A DNA stretch of 64,000 bases from Planoprotostelium fungivorum (lineage: Eukaryota > Evosea > Variosea > Cavosteliida > Cavosteliaceae), in assembly GCA_003024175.1 (NCBI GenBank), contig MDYQ01000019.1, forward strand, positions 124,001 to 188,000. Direction: 5' to 3'. Each line of letters starts with the position of its first letter. The first letter of the stretch is position 1. Under the pieces are notes generated by a model. That model was not told the origin of the DNA. It was given only the letters and a program-made list of their open reading frames with translations, and searched no databases. Shown one piece after another: positions 46,163 through 61,963 of this stretch. The position numbers and the translations under genes were made by a program.

Positions 46163-47318
46163 AGAATCATGACTCTTTCTCTCCTCCATCGTGTGTCATG
46201 TGATGATGGATGTGTCATTGTGACAAAGAGGAAGCCCTTCGAGATGTTGGCTCTTCTCATTATGAAGTGAATCAGAATCCTTGTCAGGTACACGGCTCTA
46301 TGTCATATCACACCTTCGAAGGCCTCTGAAAATTCATATTACGTGACACGGGCGTCTCGAGATGAGCACTGCTTTCTACTCCAAGTAAAGATATCAAGAG
46401 AACTGGATTCACCTTGAGTTACAAAGAATGACGGGGATTGTATGAGATCATCGTCTGGCTCCTGCCTTGCCACCAATGAATGATCTTCACCTTCTTGAAC
46501 ACGGACTGCATTATATACATCGAACAACATGTTCTCTCCAGGAATGGGTATTTGAGTATCGCATTCCATCGAATACTCACTCATTTAGGATGATACTCAC
46601 TCAACAATACTCATTCTAGATATGATGCGTTACGTTCATTCATCATATGACGGCAACACATGTCACATCACATCACCAATCACATCGTGTGACGAAGACG
46701 ATCACGCACGATCCACCTTCATTGATACAATATCCTTCCTCTTGTTGTTGGACTCCTGCTCGGATGTACCTGCCTCTCTCAGGTGGGACGCCGTCTCATC
46801 GCACGTGCAATGACTACTGTCATGAGTATTTGAGTATCCTATCCTCGGGATACTCAAATATTCACTTAACAGGGGGGTCACTCACTCACTCAAATACCCA
46901 TTCCTGGTTCTCTCCTACTGGTTGATTTAATCTGTCGCTGATGTCGTTTGGTCCGTTGGTTCGAGGACGATTAAGGATCACCCGTCCTTGATCCTCAATG
47001 AATTCCAGAAGGAAAGCGCCGACAAGAATGAAGCATCCAACTTAACGTGGGCGGCTTTTAGGACGCACGACCTCTGGCCAATCACAACGAAGATCGTCAT
47101 TCACGACTTGCATCATCCACCCTGAATCCACTGTAAAGCATGCACAAGAAGGAGGAGGCTCCACGTTGAACGTGAAGTTCACCAGTACCTGCGACATTAC
47201 GCCGCTCGTTGAAGCGGTTGTTAACGTGACTGTCGCGGTAATTACCGTGGCCGTAAGTTCAGGAGATTTGATCATCAAAGCTCATCATAACTTCACAATC
47301 AACAACAAGAACAACAAC
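46163..47318. other. Gene-poor interval with inverted-repeat island; right part may hold 5' exons of the next gene
   Basis: About 1.1 kb after the LRR gene. 46530-46910 carries a repeated GAGTAT/ATACTC motif and a pair of inverted repeats (listed separately). About 46940-47280 has open plus-strand stretches reading SLILNEFQKESADKNEASNL and TPLVEAVVNVTVAVITVAVS. These could be N-terminal exons of the membrane protein at 47319. An antisense open stretch covers the same bases. Confidence 0.5.
46538..46907. repeat. Inverted-repeat island (20-bp arms) with GAGTAT motifs
   Basis: CCAGGAATGGGTATTTGAGT at 46538-46557 recurs as its exact reverse complement at 46888-46907. Between the arms is a second hairpin, ATTTGAGTATCC (46828-46839) against GGATACTCAAAT (46848-46859), plus several ATACTCACTC/GAGTAT motifs. 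It may be a small fold-back element or a structured regulatory region. No coding capacity was recognised. Confidence 0.75.
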
Positions 47319-48168
47319 ATGATCACTATTGTCACCCTTCTCGTCCTTCATGTTCTCACGATTGGTCTCCTCACCCACCCAAGAGTGGCCAAGATCTTTT
47401 ATCTGAGGCAGGATGCATCCCGTATGAAAAACTGATGAACCTCTTAACAGAGCTAATGATGGAACGTTCCGCAACTTCGTCAATGTCTTGGAGGGAATCT
47501 TCGTTTTGAGAGCTGAGAACAACGCGGAGGTGAGGTCATCTGATGTGATTCCTTCCTCACTCACTCTCTTTCAGAAGAAGAGACTCCAGGAGATGCCATC
47601 TGGATCTGCAGAGGCCGCTGCTTTGACCCAACAGGTAATGCACAAAGGAAGAACCAGTAATCCGTCTAAATCCATCCAGATCGTCAGGAAAAACGAGGAT
47701 ATCAACAGGCGCGTCAAGCACTGCTCTCATTGTCACATCAACCTTCTCTTGGTGGGCGTCACATCTCCATCCTCCATTCTGATTCTTCCAGATTCGTGAC
47801 GAACAGTCCGTCCAGCCTACCAGTTTCTGAGGAGAGGTTCCCTGCTCTCCTCAGTTCATCCTCTCTGGATCAGACTGAAATTAATACACCACACGACACC
47901 AACGTGCCATCTTCTCCTTTGTTGTTTCTTTAAAGCCTTTCTCCCCATCTAACTTTCAAAATAGAAAAGAACACTCTGCACCCAAAAGGGTTGGCAGATC
48001 AAAAGAGTCCCTCCTTTCATCGTGAATCACGATGCAGAAGAACGGGCCATGCAGGAGACCAGAAGGTGGGCGGCTACAACCGCTCTCGTTCGTCAAAGAT
48101 CTGCATCGGCCCCACCTACAATCAGGCCTCATCTATCCATCAGATACCTCGAGCGCACGGTCTTCTAG
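47319..48168 (+). CDS. Membrane-anchored protein, unrecognised family (5' end uncertain)
   Basis: From the ATG at 47319 the protein opens with a hydrophobic helix (MITIVTLLVLHVLTIGLLTH), then PRVAKIFYLRQDASR, and across introns ANDGTFRNFVNVLEGIFVLR, KKRLQEMPSGSAEAAALTQQ and ARQALLSLSHQPSLGGRHIS. A Ser-rich stretch and a last exon (VPPFIVNHDAEERAMQETRR ... YLERTVF, stop 48166) follow. This joining keeps one frame over four introns. The same frame is open upstream of the ATG (NVTVAVITVAVSSGDLIIKA), so the real start may lie in upstream exons from about 46940, making the helix an internal membrane segment with an extracellular beta-rich part. No family recognised. It converges with TBCD. Confidence 0.55.
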
Positions 48169-48259
48169 AATTTTTGACCATTCAACAAGAAGACAAGAGA
48201 TGATACTCTTCATTCGACGAGATCTTACTTCATTTTGTATTGAAGACGATGGACATTTA

Positions 48260-52627
<4,368 letters not shown>

Positions 52628-52816
52628 TTCTTCTGTAGGCTTCTATTTGAATAAAATCTGAGATGATCGCGTCTGGCTTTGTGCCAGAATTGAATTCACG
52701 TAAAAGCAATCAATCCTTCTTCAAGTTGAAATGACCCAACGACGTCATTGTAGATTAGATTTACAAATTGGAGGAATTTTCAATCGGAGCAGCCCTTGCT
52801 CAAGGAAGAGGCGATC

Positions 52817-55001
52817 ATGATCTTCTTCGCTTTCCTCTATCAGATCATCTCCAATTTCCTCTTCTACTCCTTCATCTTCATTCTCGGCGGACTCACGTTC
52901 TTGGCTGCCACTGCTTACATCGTCCTCTCTCGTGTCTCTGGCACATTAAAGGACATCGAGAATGAGTATGTCGATCTCGTACTACAAAAATCGGCCGACC
53001 TCGCTGGTGTATTGAAGGTGACTTTTTCAACCGTGCGGGGTAATTGATCACCCTAAAGGAGAAGGAAGATAGAGAGAAGAAAGCTGACCAGCAGCTCTCT
53101 TCACCCGTGATACCCATCGCTTCTCACCCCGGAACGGCAGTTAATCATTCTCTGTCCCCCAGTGAGAACGACACCTTGTCGAATCAACGCTCACACGACA
53201 CAGACGGTGAAGATCATCCCGGTAAATATGTGCCAAAGAATTGGTTCAAGATCCTCAGAAAGCCACCAACAGAATACCCAGAGAAATCGAAAGAACAGCC
53301 GGCCGAATTCAAGGTGAGACGAACACCTCGCAGTCGACTGATCGAAAAAGGTTTGGCATTGGGCCGTGTTGAGAAACAACATGCTGTTCCAATTCCAAGA
53401 CGATAAGGCGGAGGCCTGTCTCAAACCCTTCTGTCTCGATGGTTGTACCGTCACCACCGGACAATTGAAGAAGAACGGAAGACCTCTGTGGAGGAACACC
53501 AACTGGATCATCCTCTCTCATCCCACCCGAGACATGTTGCCAGGTGAGATGATGGATGTGATGTGTCGATGACTCAGTGGACATCAGATACGAAGACGGT
53601 TCACCTCGTCTTCAAGCAAGCGAAAGATTTAGAGGAGTGGTATCTGCTACTCACAAAGGCTGCAAAGTTGGGTGGAGCCCCTACGGAAGCGGAGAAACAT
53701 CAGAGGAAATTCTGGTCGACGATGGCGGAGACTCTGAACAACCACGAGACTGATCACAGCCCTCATTGGTTGACGGGTGAGTCCTTTTCATGAGAAAAAG
53801 AGTGCTTCGTCTACAACACGAACGCGGTCGTTGAATGGAACAACAGCTATATTCTGTCGCATCATGTGGAGGATCCACGATTCTGCGGGATTCAGAGAAT
53901 TTCTGATGGAAAAGTTTCAAAAGAAACTGAACAAGATCGACAAACCATCCATAGTGGTGAGAGGATCACCTCACAGAATGTCTTGGTGATCGATTGACGA
54001 TAAATAGAAACGAATCATGATCACAGACGTCTACTTCGGTCCCAATCTACCCATATTCAACTCGGTCAAATTATTACGCGTCACAGAACACGGTGATCTC
54101 GTGAGTCATATCATCCAATGATAGATCACACATCACTTGAAAGATAGATCACGCATCCTCATCGTCTCATGAGATGGTCATGGAGTGATCATCAGATGAC
54201 AATATCAGGACGTAGATACCGATTTCGTTTACCCGGGTGGATTCCATCTCAGCGTAGAGGCCGATTTCGAAATCCCCCTTGCCATCCGTAAATTCACCTT
54301 CCCCGTCGTCTTGTCCATCGAAGTCAAACGAATCGCCGGTCAGGTATATCATCTATTCCTCTACTGTCATCTCTTCCTATCATCTGTTCCTCTACTGTCA
54401 TCTCTTCCTCTACAACGAGATGACACCCACAGGCACACATCCACTTCTCCGCTCCTCCTTCTTCCAAGTTCTGGTTGGGATTCTACAACGAGCCATCGGT
54501 GGAGGTAGAAGTGAAGACGGAGATCGGAGAGCACAAGTACGAGGTGCTGGGAAACATTCCCGCTCTGGCAAAAGCCATCGTGAACAAGATCAAGATCGAG
54601 ATCTTACAGAGCATGGTGCTACCCAACATGGACGACTGGCCCATACCCAAGATCGACGAGAACAACAAGGTCAAATTGGCGGGAACGACGATCACCATGG
54701 AGACAAAGGGAGCTACCAAGGAGGATTCACCACAACGTGTGTCATCGAGAGAGGGAAGGACTGACGCATGCAGTTTCACCTCTTAGCATTCACAAGGATG
54801 CATCCAAGGAGATTGCAGCGGAGGTGGACTCTTACATTGGATACTATTCACCCGATCGTGAGTGGACAGAGTGAGATGAGGCTGATGAAGACAGTGGACG
54901 GACAACCGACGAGGAGAGGTTCTAAGATATCAAAGTTTCCTCCCGCAGTGGAGTTGACGGATTTCAGCAAGAAGAGCAGCACCATGAAGAAGACGACTTG
55001 A
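52817..55001 (+). CDS. SMP-domain lipid-transfer protein, TEX2/Nvj2 type
   Basis: Proteins of the TEX2/HT008/Nvj2 branch sit in the ER membrane at contact sites and shuttle lipids with a tubular SMP domain. Start at 52817 (MIFFAFLYQIISNFLFYSFI), an N-terminal membrane hairpin or helix continuing ILGGLTFLAATAYIVLSRVS. A charged linker follows. Then comes a PH-like domain (KNWFKILRKPPTEYP, RNNMLFQFQDDKAEACLKPF, TVTTGQLKKNGRPLWRNTNW, TKTVHLVFKQAKDLEEWYLL) and the SMP domain from about 53770: RFCGIHREFLMEKFQKKLNK-type text, ITDVYFGPNLPIFNSVKLLR, VDTDFVYPGGFHLSVEADFE, KFWLGFYNEPSVEVEVKTEI and LPNMDDWPIP. The tail is Lys-rich, ending SSTMKKTT. The ATG at 52817 is the first in this frame. Many short introns. 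Confidence 0.85.
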
Positions 55002-55093
55002 TAAATCGTTTTGAGGCGAAGTCTTATCTTTATGTGTCTCTGCGTCGCTGTCCTTGTTTGAAGATGTGACATCATCGTCGTGATGATTTGTCT

Positions 55094-55598
55094 TCAATTG
55101 GTCTTTGTCTTTTCGTTCTTTTGTGATTGTTTCGATACGAGAGAGACACCGGCTAAAATGCATGCTGCTCCTATGTACCACATCCAAGGTAATTTCTCTT
55201 GGAATACGACGATTCCAAAGATTGCCTGGATTCTATTCAGTCCTCTCCTCCATTGCTGTCTATTTCACCGTAAAGAAGTAGTTCATGCTGCTGCTGATCA
55301 CTGTGGCATTAGCGGTTGTTGTCAAATCCATGGCTTTCGTGAAGAAGTTCAACATGAGGGCGTTGGTTAATAACATCAGACCGAAACAAGCGGCTCGAAT
55401 GACAAAAACGATCTGTTCCTCATCAGACGATTCAAAAGACAGATCAGCTCTCACATAATAGAGTGGAGGTAGATCAGTGTTGCCAATCGAGCGGAATGCA
55501 GTCCCTACGACATCCGAATCAGTGGCTAATTTTCCAAAGACGGCAGCCAATGAGGCACACAGACCACCAAAGACAGCGTACTGATTCCCCTTCTGCAT
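55094..55598 (-). CDS. TMEM42-like small membrane protein of the DMT/EamA superfamily
   Basis: Start at 55598: MQKGNQYAVFGGLCASLAAV, then FGKLATDSDVV. TMEM42 opens with the same G-x-x-x-S/A-x-x-x-VxGKLA pattern. Further helices follow: AACFGLMLLTNALMLNFFTK (matching the family's 'LCNALMWTFFVKAL'), AMDLTTTANATVISSSMNYF, and after one intron AIFGIVVFQEKLPWMWYIGA and CILAGVSLVSKQ. The C terminus is short and Lys-rich, stop at 55094. About four membrane helices, half of a ten-helix drug/metabolite transporter, as usual for TMEM42. An insert between helices 1 and 2 (about 25 polar residues) is longer than in animal forms. Substrate unknown. It converges with the SMP gene, 92 bp between stops. Confidence 0.8.
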
Positions 55599-55755
55599 CG
55601 ATCAGGGATGATATTGAAATTGAGACGTAAAGGTTCGTTCTTCTGGTTGTAGAGTACCTTAGGTCATGATCGGATGGTGCAGAAACTTGGGGGTCAGACG
55701 GGGCAGCCGAGGAATCGTCTATTCTGATTCACTTTGAATCCCCTCTTCCTCTCAG

Positions 55756-58244
55756 ATGTCCGCCAACAGTGATAGCGGTAATGAGCGTGGGTCTTTTTCT
55801 ATTCCATCTCTTTTCATAATTTCATCAAATCGACCTCCTCGTGAGGAACGGTATCATATCGATGTCTGTATTCGTGGCATGACAGAAGTGTTGTGTTGAC
55901 ATGTTGCAGCGGATGCACTGAGGAAGAAAAGCAAAGATAAGAAGGGACTATTCAAGACTATATCCAATCTCCTGTGGGGCCAGGATGAACAAAATCGACA
56001 GAGCGAAGATTCACATCAGCGGAGGGTCATGTTCGATCAGCAAGCGGAGGAGAGGAGAACGAGCATAGCTCCAAAGGAAGATCTGAGGGAGAAGGATTCG
56101 GGTTCGGGCACACCGACCATGGGATCGGCTGTCACCTCTAGAAGCGGCTCGAAGAGGAACTCGCTCGAAGTGAGAAAGTTTACGGGGGAAGATGAGCCGG
56201 AGGACCAGGTGAGCTCCATCTCGACACCATTTCAAATGCGGATGCATTTTGATGGAGATGCTGATGTAGACGGAAGCAGGTGGAAACTGCAGTCGAGCCG
56301 GAATTGACAGCAGAAGACGTGAAAGTCATCACGGTGAGGAGTGAGCAGTACCTCCAAAAGAGACAGTCCACCATCAAGATGAGGAAACTCTTGTTCCCGT
56401 GTACCTCGGTGGAAGATCTACCCAAGGACCTCAAGAAGATGGCCAGGGCCACGAAGATCCCAGATGATGTCCTCAACGCAAATCTAGATTCTCTACTCAA
56501 CGTCCTCCACTTTGTCACGAAGAAAGTGTATGCGAGTCGCTCCACTCACAAACTGATCGCGGATCAATCCAAGGTGAGGTTCCACAGAGAGGGAGGGATT
56601 GAAGAGAGACAGGGTGGAGATAAGAAGTTGGTCGAGAGAGCCGTACCCGCGGTGGTCCGCAGACAATCAGATCCAGACGTTCCTCTGGTGAGTGATCCAT
56701 CCTCTATTTACGCAAGACTTCGATCTCTCCTCTTCCCTCTTATACATCTTCGCTCTCCTCGTCTCTGTCTGAACTTCATCAGGCGACGGTGGGTGTGAAA
56801 CGACTCAGCGTATCACAGAAGGATTCAGTCGACATCGACGAAGGGGTGAGACGAGAGAGACGGAGATCCACTGACAGATAATAGAAAGTGGACGACGAAG
56901 TGGCTTCCGGGAGAGCAGACGTGAAGGCTATGTCCCACCTCAGCAGTCCCTCCACTGCCTCTCCCATGATCCACATCAGATCCTCAGCCGATCGAACGAA
57001 GCACGACAAGACAGGTGACAGACGTGTGACATACAACGCTGACGAGATCAGGTGGAGTGGAGATCCAGCAGAAGAACCCGAAAGAATTATACAAGGGACT
57101 GAAGAAAACGGGAAGGGGTGGATTTGGTACCGTCTTCGTGGGCAAATCCTTCCAAGATGGAAAGAGAACGGCCATCAAGAGGATGCAACACTCGAGCAGG
57201 AAGGAGAAATTGGACAACCTGAACGAATACAGACACACGAACATGTGCTCGGGACACCCCAACATCGTCAAGATGACCGCCGCTTACGAGTACAAGGACG
57301 AGTGCTGGGTGAGGGAGTATACGATGGATATCTAAGGATGTCTGATGGATGTCTGATGGCGAACAGTTGGTGATGGAGTTTATGGAAGGTGGAACCTTGA
57401 CGGAAGCCCGGAGGGGTCATGATTTTGATGAGAGCGAGATCGCTTACGTGGCCAAGGAGGTGAATCGACGATGTGATGCCGGATGATGTTGATGTGATGT
57501 TTCAGCTTCTGAAGGGATTGGAGCACATCCACAAGATGAAATTGGTGCATCGTGATGTCAAATCGGAGAACATCATGATGACGATCAACGGCGACATCAA
57601 ACTGAGTGAGTCTCGTTCTTGCGAATGCGAATTCTCACTCCAACAGTTGACTTTGGCTTGTGTATAGAACATCAACTCATTCGACCTACCATGGTGGGCA
57701 GCCCATATTGGATGGTGAGCCTCTCCTCTTCTTCCTCTCACTGATATACCACAGCCACCCGAGATGATCAACCGTCAGATGCATTCTTACGCCGCTGATA
57801 TTTGGAGTTTAGGTATTTGATCTCATCCTTTGATCTTGCCCGATTCATTGTTTCTCTCGCATTTCACCGTGTGAAATACAACGAACGGATGTGTACTGAA
57901 AGACCACCTCAGGTGTATCTCTCTTGGAGTTGGCGAACAAACCGGGCCACGGAACGAGCAACAAAGTGAAGGTGAAGGAGAGAAGAGAGGAAGAGGACTG
58001 ATCGAAGCAGATGATGTTTCTCACGGCCACCGTGGGAAGATTGAAGCCGTTCGATAACCCGACAAAGTGGACTTCAGTCTTCCACGACTTTGTGAGCAAG
58101 TGCCTCGAGTTCGACCAAGACAAGAGGCCACTGACGGAAGAGCTGTTACAACATCCGTTCATCCAATCATCGACGCAGACGAAGAGAGTGATGCAGAAGA
58201 TCCTGTCTGAGATCTTCTTGCAGAAGGCAATCGGATTGATGTAG
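55756..58244 (+). CDS. STE20-type serine/threonine protein kinase
   Basis: Start at 55756 (MSANSDS), continuing across an intron with ADALRKKSKDKKGLFKTISN. The N-terminal half is polar and Ser-rich with one helical block (about 56370-56580: MRKLLFPCTSVEDLPKDLKK, ARATKIPDDVLNANLDSLLN) that I do not recognise; no clear CRIB motif. The C-terminal kinase domain (about 57060-58180) is complete: TGRGGFGTVFVGK, AIKRMQ, SGHPNIVKMTAAYEY, LVMEFMEGGTLTEA, HRDVKSEN, IDFGL (across an intron), GSPYWMPPEMINRQMHSYAA and ADIWSLGVSLLELAN. GSPYWMPPE with DIWSLG is the STE20/PAK-like signature. Activity expected. The tail ends FLQKAIGLM, stop 58242. Divergent from the TMEM42-like gene, with 157 bp between starts. 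Confidence 0.87.
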
Positions 58245-58338
58245 TCCATCAATATATTTTATTGAATGTATTTCGTTCATCGCTTCTCTCGATGTCATCA
58301 CAGTCGCGATGATTTCACTCGTTACATCGAGATCCTCT

Positions 58339-59116
58339 TTATTGTAAGGATTGATAGAACTGGTTGATGTTGGGTTGCTTGTACAGAGCTTTTCGAACCG
58401 TTCTCTTGCTCAAGATGAGCTCTTGAGCATCGCCCAGCGACAGTCTGTGTTTGAACAACAGCCACGCGAATGCCACTGCGGCGCTGTTTCGTTTCAATCT
58501 CTCGCCGATGTGGTTGAGATCACCTTCTGCCGTGGCCCGCTTTGCAGTGAATGTAGACCGATTCTCCCTTGTTGCGATGCTCGTTGATAAACTCGACAGT
58601 CTTCTTCAGTGTATCTACGGAGGGCTCGAAATGATCGACAGTCGGCACGTGTAGCTGCTGCATGTCTGTATGATGTAAGCGGTTACTTGGTGAGCTCGAA
58701 GACAATAGCACCTCTCTTCTTGTATTCTTCGACTGGTCCTTCGTATTCATCGCATAGGTTGACAACGGCTCTCACACCCAAGGAATGCAATTGACCCACT
58801 GCTCATTTCAGAGGAGATGATGAATCAGACTCACCGTGATCGAAGTAGACGACTGGGACTCCTCCCAAATAGACGCCTTGATCGACCTGATCCCACCAAT
58901 TGCGACGCAGACTACAGAGTTAGCATTGTGTTTGTTTAGAGGTCCTCACCCTATCAATAAACGCGCCATAGTGAATGGCACTGTGGGCCAGAAAGATAGC
59001 TTTCCGACAACTCTGGCTGATTCGATAGGTAGCTTCTTCTTGTTGTACAGATAGAGTATCACTCCCACGTTGATGCATATAGCAGCATTCACATACCACC
59101 AAGAAAACCAGCCCAT
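58339..59116 (-). CDS. PTPMT1/PLIP-like dual-specificity phosphatase with N-terminal membrane helix
   Basis: Start at 59116: MGWFSWWYVNAAICINVGVI, continuing LYLYNKKKLPIE, a membrane anchor followed by a Lys patch. The phosphatase part reads WWDQVDQGVYLGGVPVVYFD, LHSLGVRAVVNLCDEYEGPV, QQLHVPTVDHFEPSVDTLKK and then VYIHCKAGHGRS, the Cys-x5-Arg loop with catalytic Cys and Arg. It ends ALYKQPNINQFYQSLQ. The order 'GVYLGG...GV-AVV-L-DE...LP-PTVDH-EPS...HCKAGxGRS' is that of PTPMT1 and plant PTPMT1-like proteins, which remove phosphate from phosphatidylglycerophosphate in cardiolipin synthesis. That substrate is inference; related DSPs cannot be excluded. Introns short. Converges with the STE20 kinase; divergent from ZFPL1. 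Confidence 0.85.
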
Positions 59117-59388
59117 TGCGCCTCTATGATGGTCACCGAAACTGCCGATGGTCTGTAGATCCGGGAAACTCGAACTTGCGAATGCGAGAGATCACTGATT
59201 GATCGACATCTTGATGACGAACATCTATAGAAGATAGGCCATGTATCTTGTACCGTATCTGAAGCGATGGTGAGCTAGAGCAGCTGAGAAGGCAGGCCGA
59301 TTGAGCTCAAAGAAACTGCTGAATCGTCATTGTAGTCGGGGCCACGTTTTTCTTTTTCTGATGATGCGGAAGACATCTTTTCAACGGC

Positions 59389-60409
59389 ATGGGAATCTGC
59401 AAATGCAAGAGACGAACAGACCTCTTCTGTTATGTACATAAGAAGGCAGTGTGCGAGACATGTATCACCACAGACCATCGTCTGGTAAGAATTGCGGCTC
59501 GTCTTAAGTCTGATAAGAGCCAGTGCGTGGTACGAACATACGTAGAGTGGCTGACGGAATCGGAATATGAGGATCCTATATGTCCTGTCTGCAAGGACAA
59601 GATACAGTCCGATGGTGACGTCCTTCGACTGCTCTGCATGCATCTCATCCACCCCGAATGTTTAGACGTTCATGCGAGCTCCCTTCCCAATCATACAGCG
59701 AAAGCGGGTTACCAGTGCCCCGACTGCCAGGTAAGACTAATTTCGATATCGAAATGTGATGGAGATGTAGAAACCCATCTTTCCACCTCCAGACAACCGA
59801 TCACCTCTCGCACAACAGATCAACGACCACTTATCGAATGCATCATGGTCGAGGGGATTGATGGCGAAATCCATCACCGAACAACCACAATCCTCTCTAT
59901 ACAAAAACGACGAAATCGCCATCAGTCTCCCCCAGACGACACGTAAGCATCATCACATCTTGGATGGAACAGCACCTGATTGAGATGCAGTACCATTGAG
60001 CCGCAGCAGCAGCGTGGGAGAACTAGAGAGACCACCCAACACGAACTCGATCATCGTCGACATCAACTCGATCGACTCCGGTGTTGCATCCAGGAAGCAC
60101 GGCATTAGAGAATCAGGATCGAACAACAGCATATTTATAGACTCTTCAGAAGAGGGAGACAAGTACCAGAGACGAAGTTTCACTCAACTCTTAGTAGCTC
60201 TAGGATTAGCGTGAGTGAGAGAGAGAAGAGAAGAGACTGAATGAGGCAGGAATCCACCCAGTAAATCAAAGAGCAGAGGAGGAACGAGGATCAGGCTGAA
60301 TACGAAGAAAATGATCGTAATAGCCATCGTTATGCTGTGTCTGTTGACCGTCATCGTCTTCGGTTCCTCTATATCAACAGAGGAGGAGCCAGCAGAGGTC
60401 AAAACATAG
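59389..60409 (+). CDS. ZFPL1: ZFPL1-like Golgi zinc-finger protein
   Basis: ZFPL1 is a cis-Golgi membrane protein with B-box and RING-like fingers and a C-terminal anchor. Start at 59389: MGICKCKRRTDLFCYVHKKA, then VCETCITTDH, the B-box pattern that also opens human ZFPL1. After an intron come VVRTYVEWLTESEYEDPICP and VCKDKIQ...LRLLCMHLIHPECLD, then HTAKAGYQCPDCQ, the RING-like finger with the family's 'NTAPAGYQCP'. The middle is polar (SNNSIFIDSSEEGDKYQRRS) with a Gln/Leu-rich stretch. Near the end there is one hydrophobic helix (MIVIAIVMLCLLTVIVFGSS) and a short acidic tail ending EEPAEVKT, stop 60407. Same order and anchor position as the family; about 300 residues. Divergent from the PTPMT1-like gene. 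Confidence 0.88.
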
Positions 60410-60500
60410 ATGATATAAATTGTTCAGCGAAGACTTTCATTTGTAGATGGATGGTTACAAATTCTGAGAAAGGAAATTGAAACAGAAGAAGATCGAAGAG

Positions 60501-61946
60501 ATGCAAGAGGAACAATTCGGATTATGTGTCGTCGCTGGGTGTTATGAGAAGTGTCTGTTTGGTTACCACTTCGACCTTGAGGAAGGTACCGAGTTCAAGC
60601 AAAAGTTTATCACACTCGCCCACGAGGGCTGCGTGAAGGCAGTGAACTCGTTTGATTCAATCATCACCTCTTCGAGTACAGATCAGGCCATCAGGTGGGT
60701 TTCGAAATGTGATCGATGTTGTGATTGACGTACATAGGGTGTTCGATCTATCTCGTCTGAAAGATAAGGGAAGGTTGACTCATCACACCGGTCCTGTCAC
60801 GTGCTTGAGCTTCTCCTCAGAGAAGAACAGACATATGATCAGTGGTAGTGATGACGGCACACTCGTCATTTGGAAGTGCGACGAATGGATCCCCGTGAAA
60901 ACATTAACTGGACACAAGTGAGTTACTCACATCACCGAATGAACATTACGTTGATCTCACCAAAGAGGACCCGTACACTCTGTATCAATTCACCCCAGTA
61001 ACAAGATCGCCCTCTCTTCATCCAAAGACAAGAACATCAAATTGTGGAATCTGATCAATGGAAAGTGCGCTCACACGACGAAATTAGATTACGGTGAGGA
61101 GATAGAATCTCATCCGACACGGAATGACATGGATAAAGAGGTCGATCTGGTCGCGTGGAGCCCTTCAGGAGACACGTACACATTAGTCAGCAACGATCGA
61201 CTCATCACCTACGGCACATCAACCTCCGAGCAGAAATTGGACTTGAAGACACCCAAGAGAGTCAACACCGCTCTCTACCTCACGGTGAGTCACACCATCA
61301 TCCATGTGTGAAGAGAGACACTGAAGTTCAGAAAAGGAAGACCTCATCGCGTACGGGGGAGAAGACAGCGCATTCAACGTCTACAGTTTGGAGAAGCAAC
61401 AAGTCGTCTTCACTAAGAAGGTCCACGAGAACCGAATGAAAGACATGACCCTGGTACCACGGACCGAAGAGGAGGAGGGAGAGATGCACATCATCACCGT
61501 ATCCACCGATGGTTTCATCAAACTCCACCTGTGGAACGGAGAGACACTGGTCGAGAAGAAGAAGAAGCACACCGACGCGAGACTCACTTGTGTGACCGCC
61601 CTGTTGACCGAAGAGCCCAGGGGTGGACTCAAACAGAAAGAATCCACCGTGAGTCACGACCTTCTGAAGAGAAGCTGACGTGTAGCAGGAGGCCGTGAAG
61701 AGCAACGGAAAGAAGCTGAAGATGAAGAAGGTGAAGAAGGAAGGGGAAGAAGGGGGAGCACCGGTGAAGAGAGCGAACAAGGAGGAGGAAGGAGCGCCAG
61801 TGAAGAAGGCGAAGAAGGAAGAGAAGGGAACGAAGAAGGAGGAGAAGAAGGAAGGGAAGGAAGAGAAGGGAACGAAGAAGGAGAAGGAGGGAGAGAAGCA
61901 AGGGAAGGAAGAGAAGAAGGTGACGAAAAAGACAGTAAAGTCCTGA
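60501..61946 (+). CDS. PAK1IP1: PAK1IP1/Mak11-like WD-repeat protein (ribosome biogenesis)
   Basis: Nucleolar WD40 protein needed for 60S subunit maturation; animal PAK1IP1 also binds PAK1. Start at 60501 (MQEEQFGLCVVAGCYEKCLF), matching the family's opening 'VAGCYEQVLFGF'. WD units follow in order: LAHEGCVKAVNSFDSIITSS, HHTGPVTCLSFSSEKNRHMI with SGSDDGTLVIWKCDEW, GPVHSVSIHPSNKIALSSSK with DKNIKLWNLINGKCA, VDLVAWSPSGDTYTLVSNDR, then HENRMKDMTLV and VSTDGFIKLHLWNGE, and NARLTC-like DARLTCVTALL. The C terminus is a long Lys/Glu-rich tract (about 61695-61943) with repeated EEKGTKKE units, as in the animal protein's basic tail. Ends KTVKS, stop 61944. Several introns. Converges with SRR1, 17 bp between stops. 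Confidence 0.93.
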
Positions 61947-61963
61947 GCTTCGATTGATTCTTC

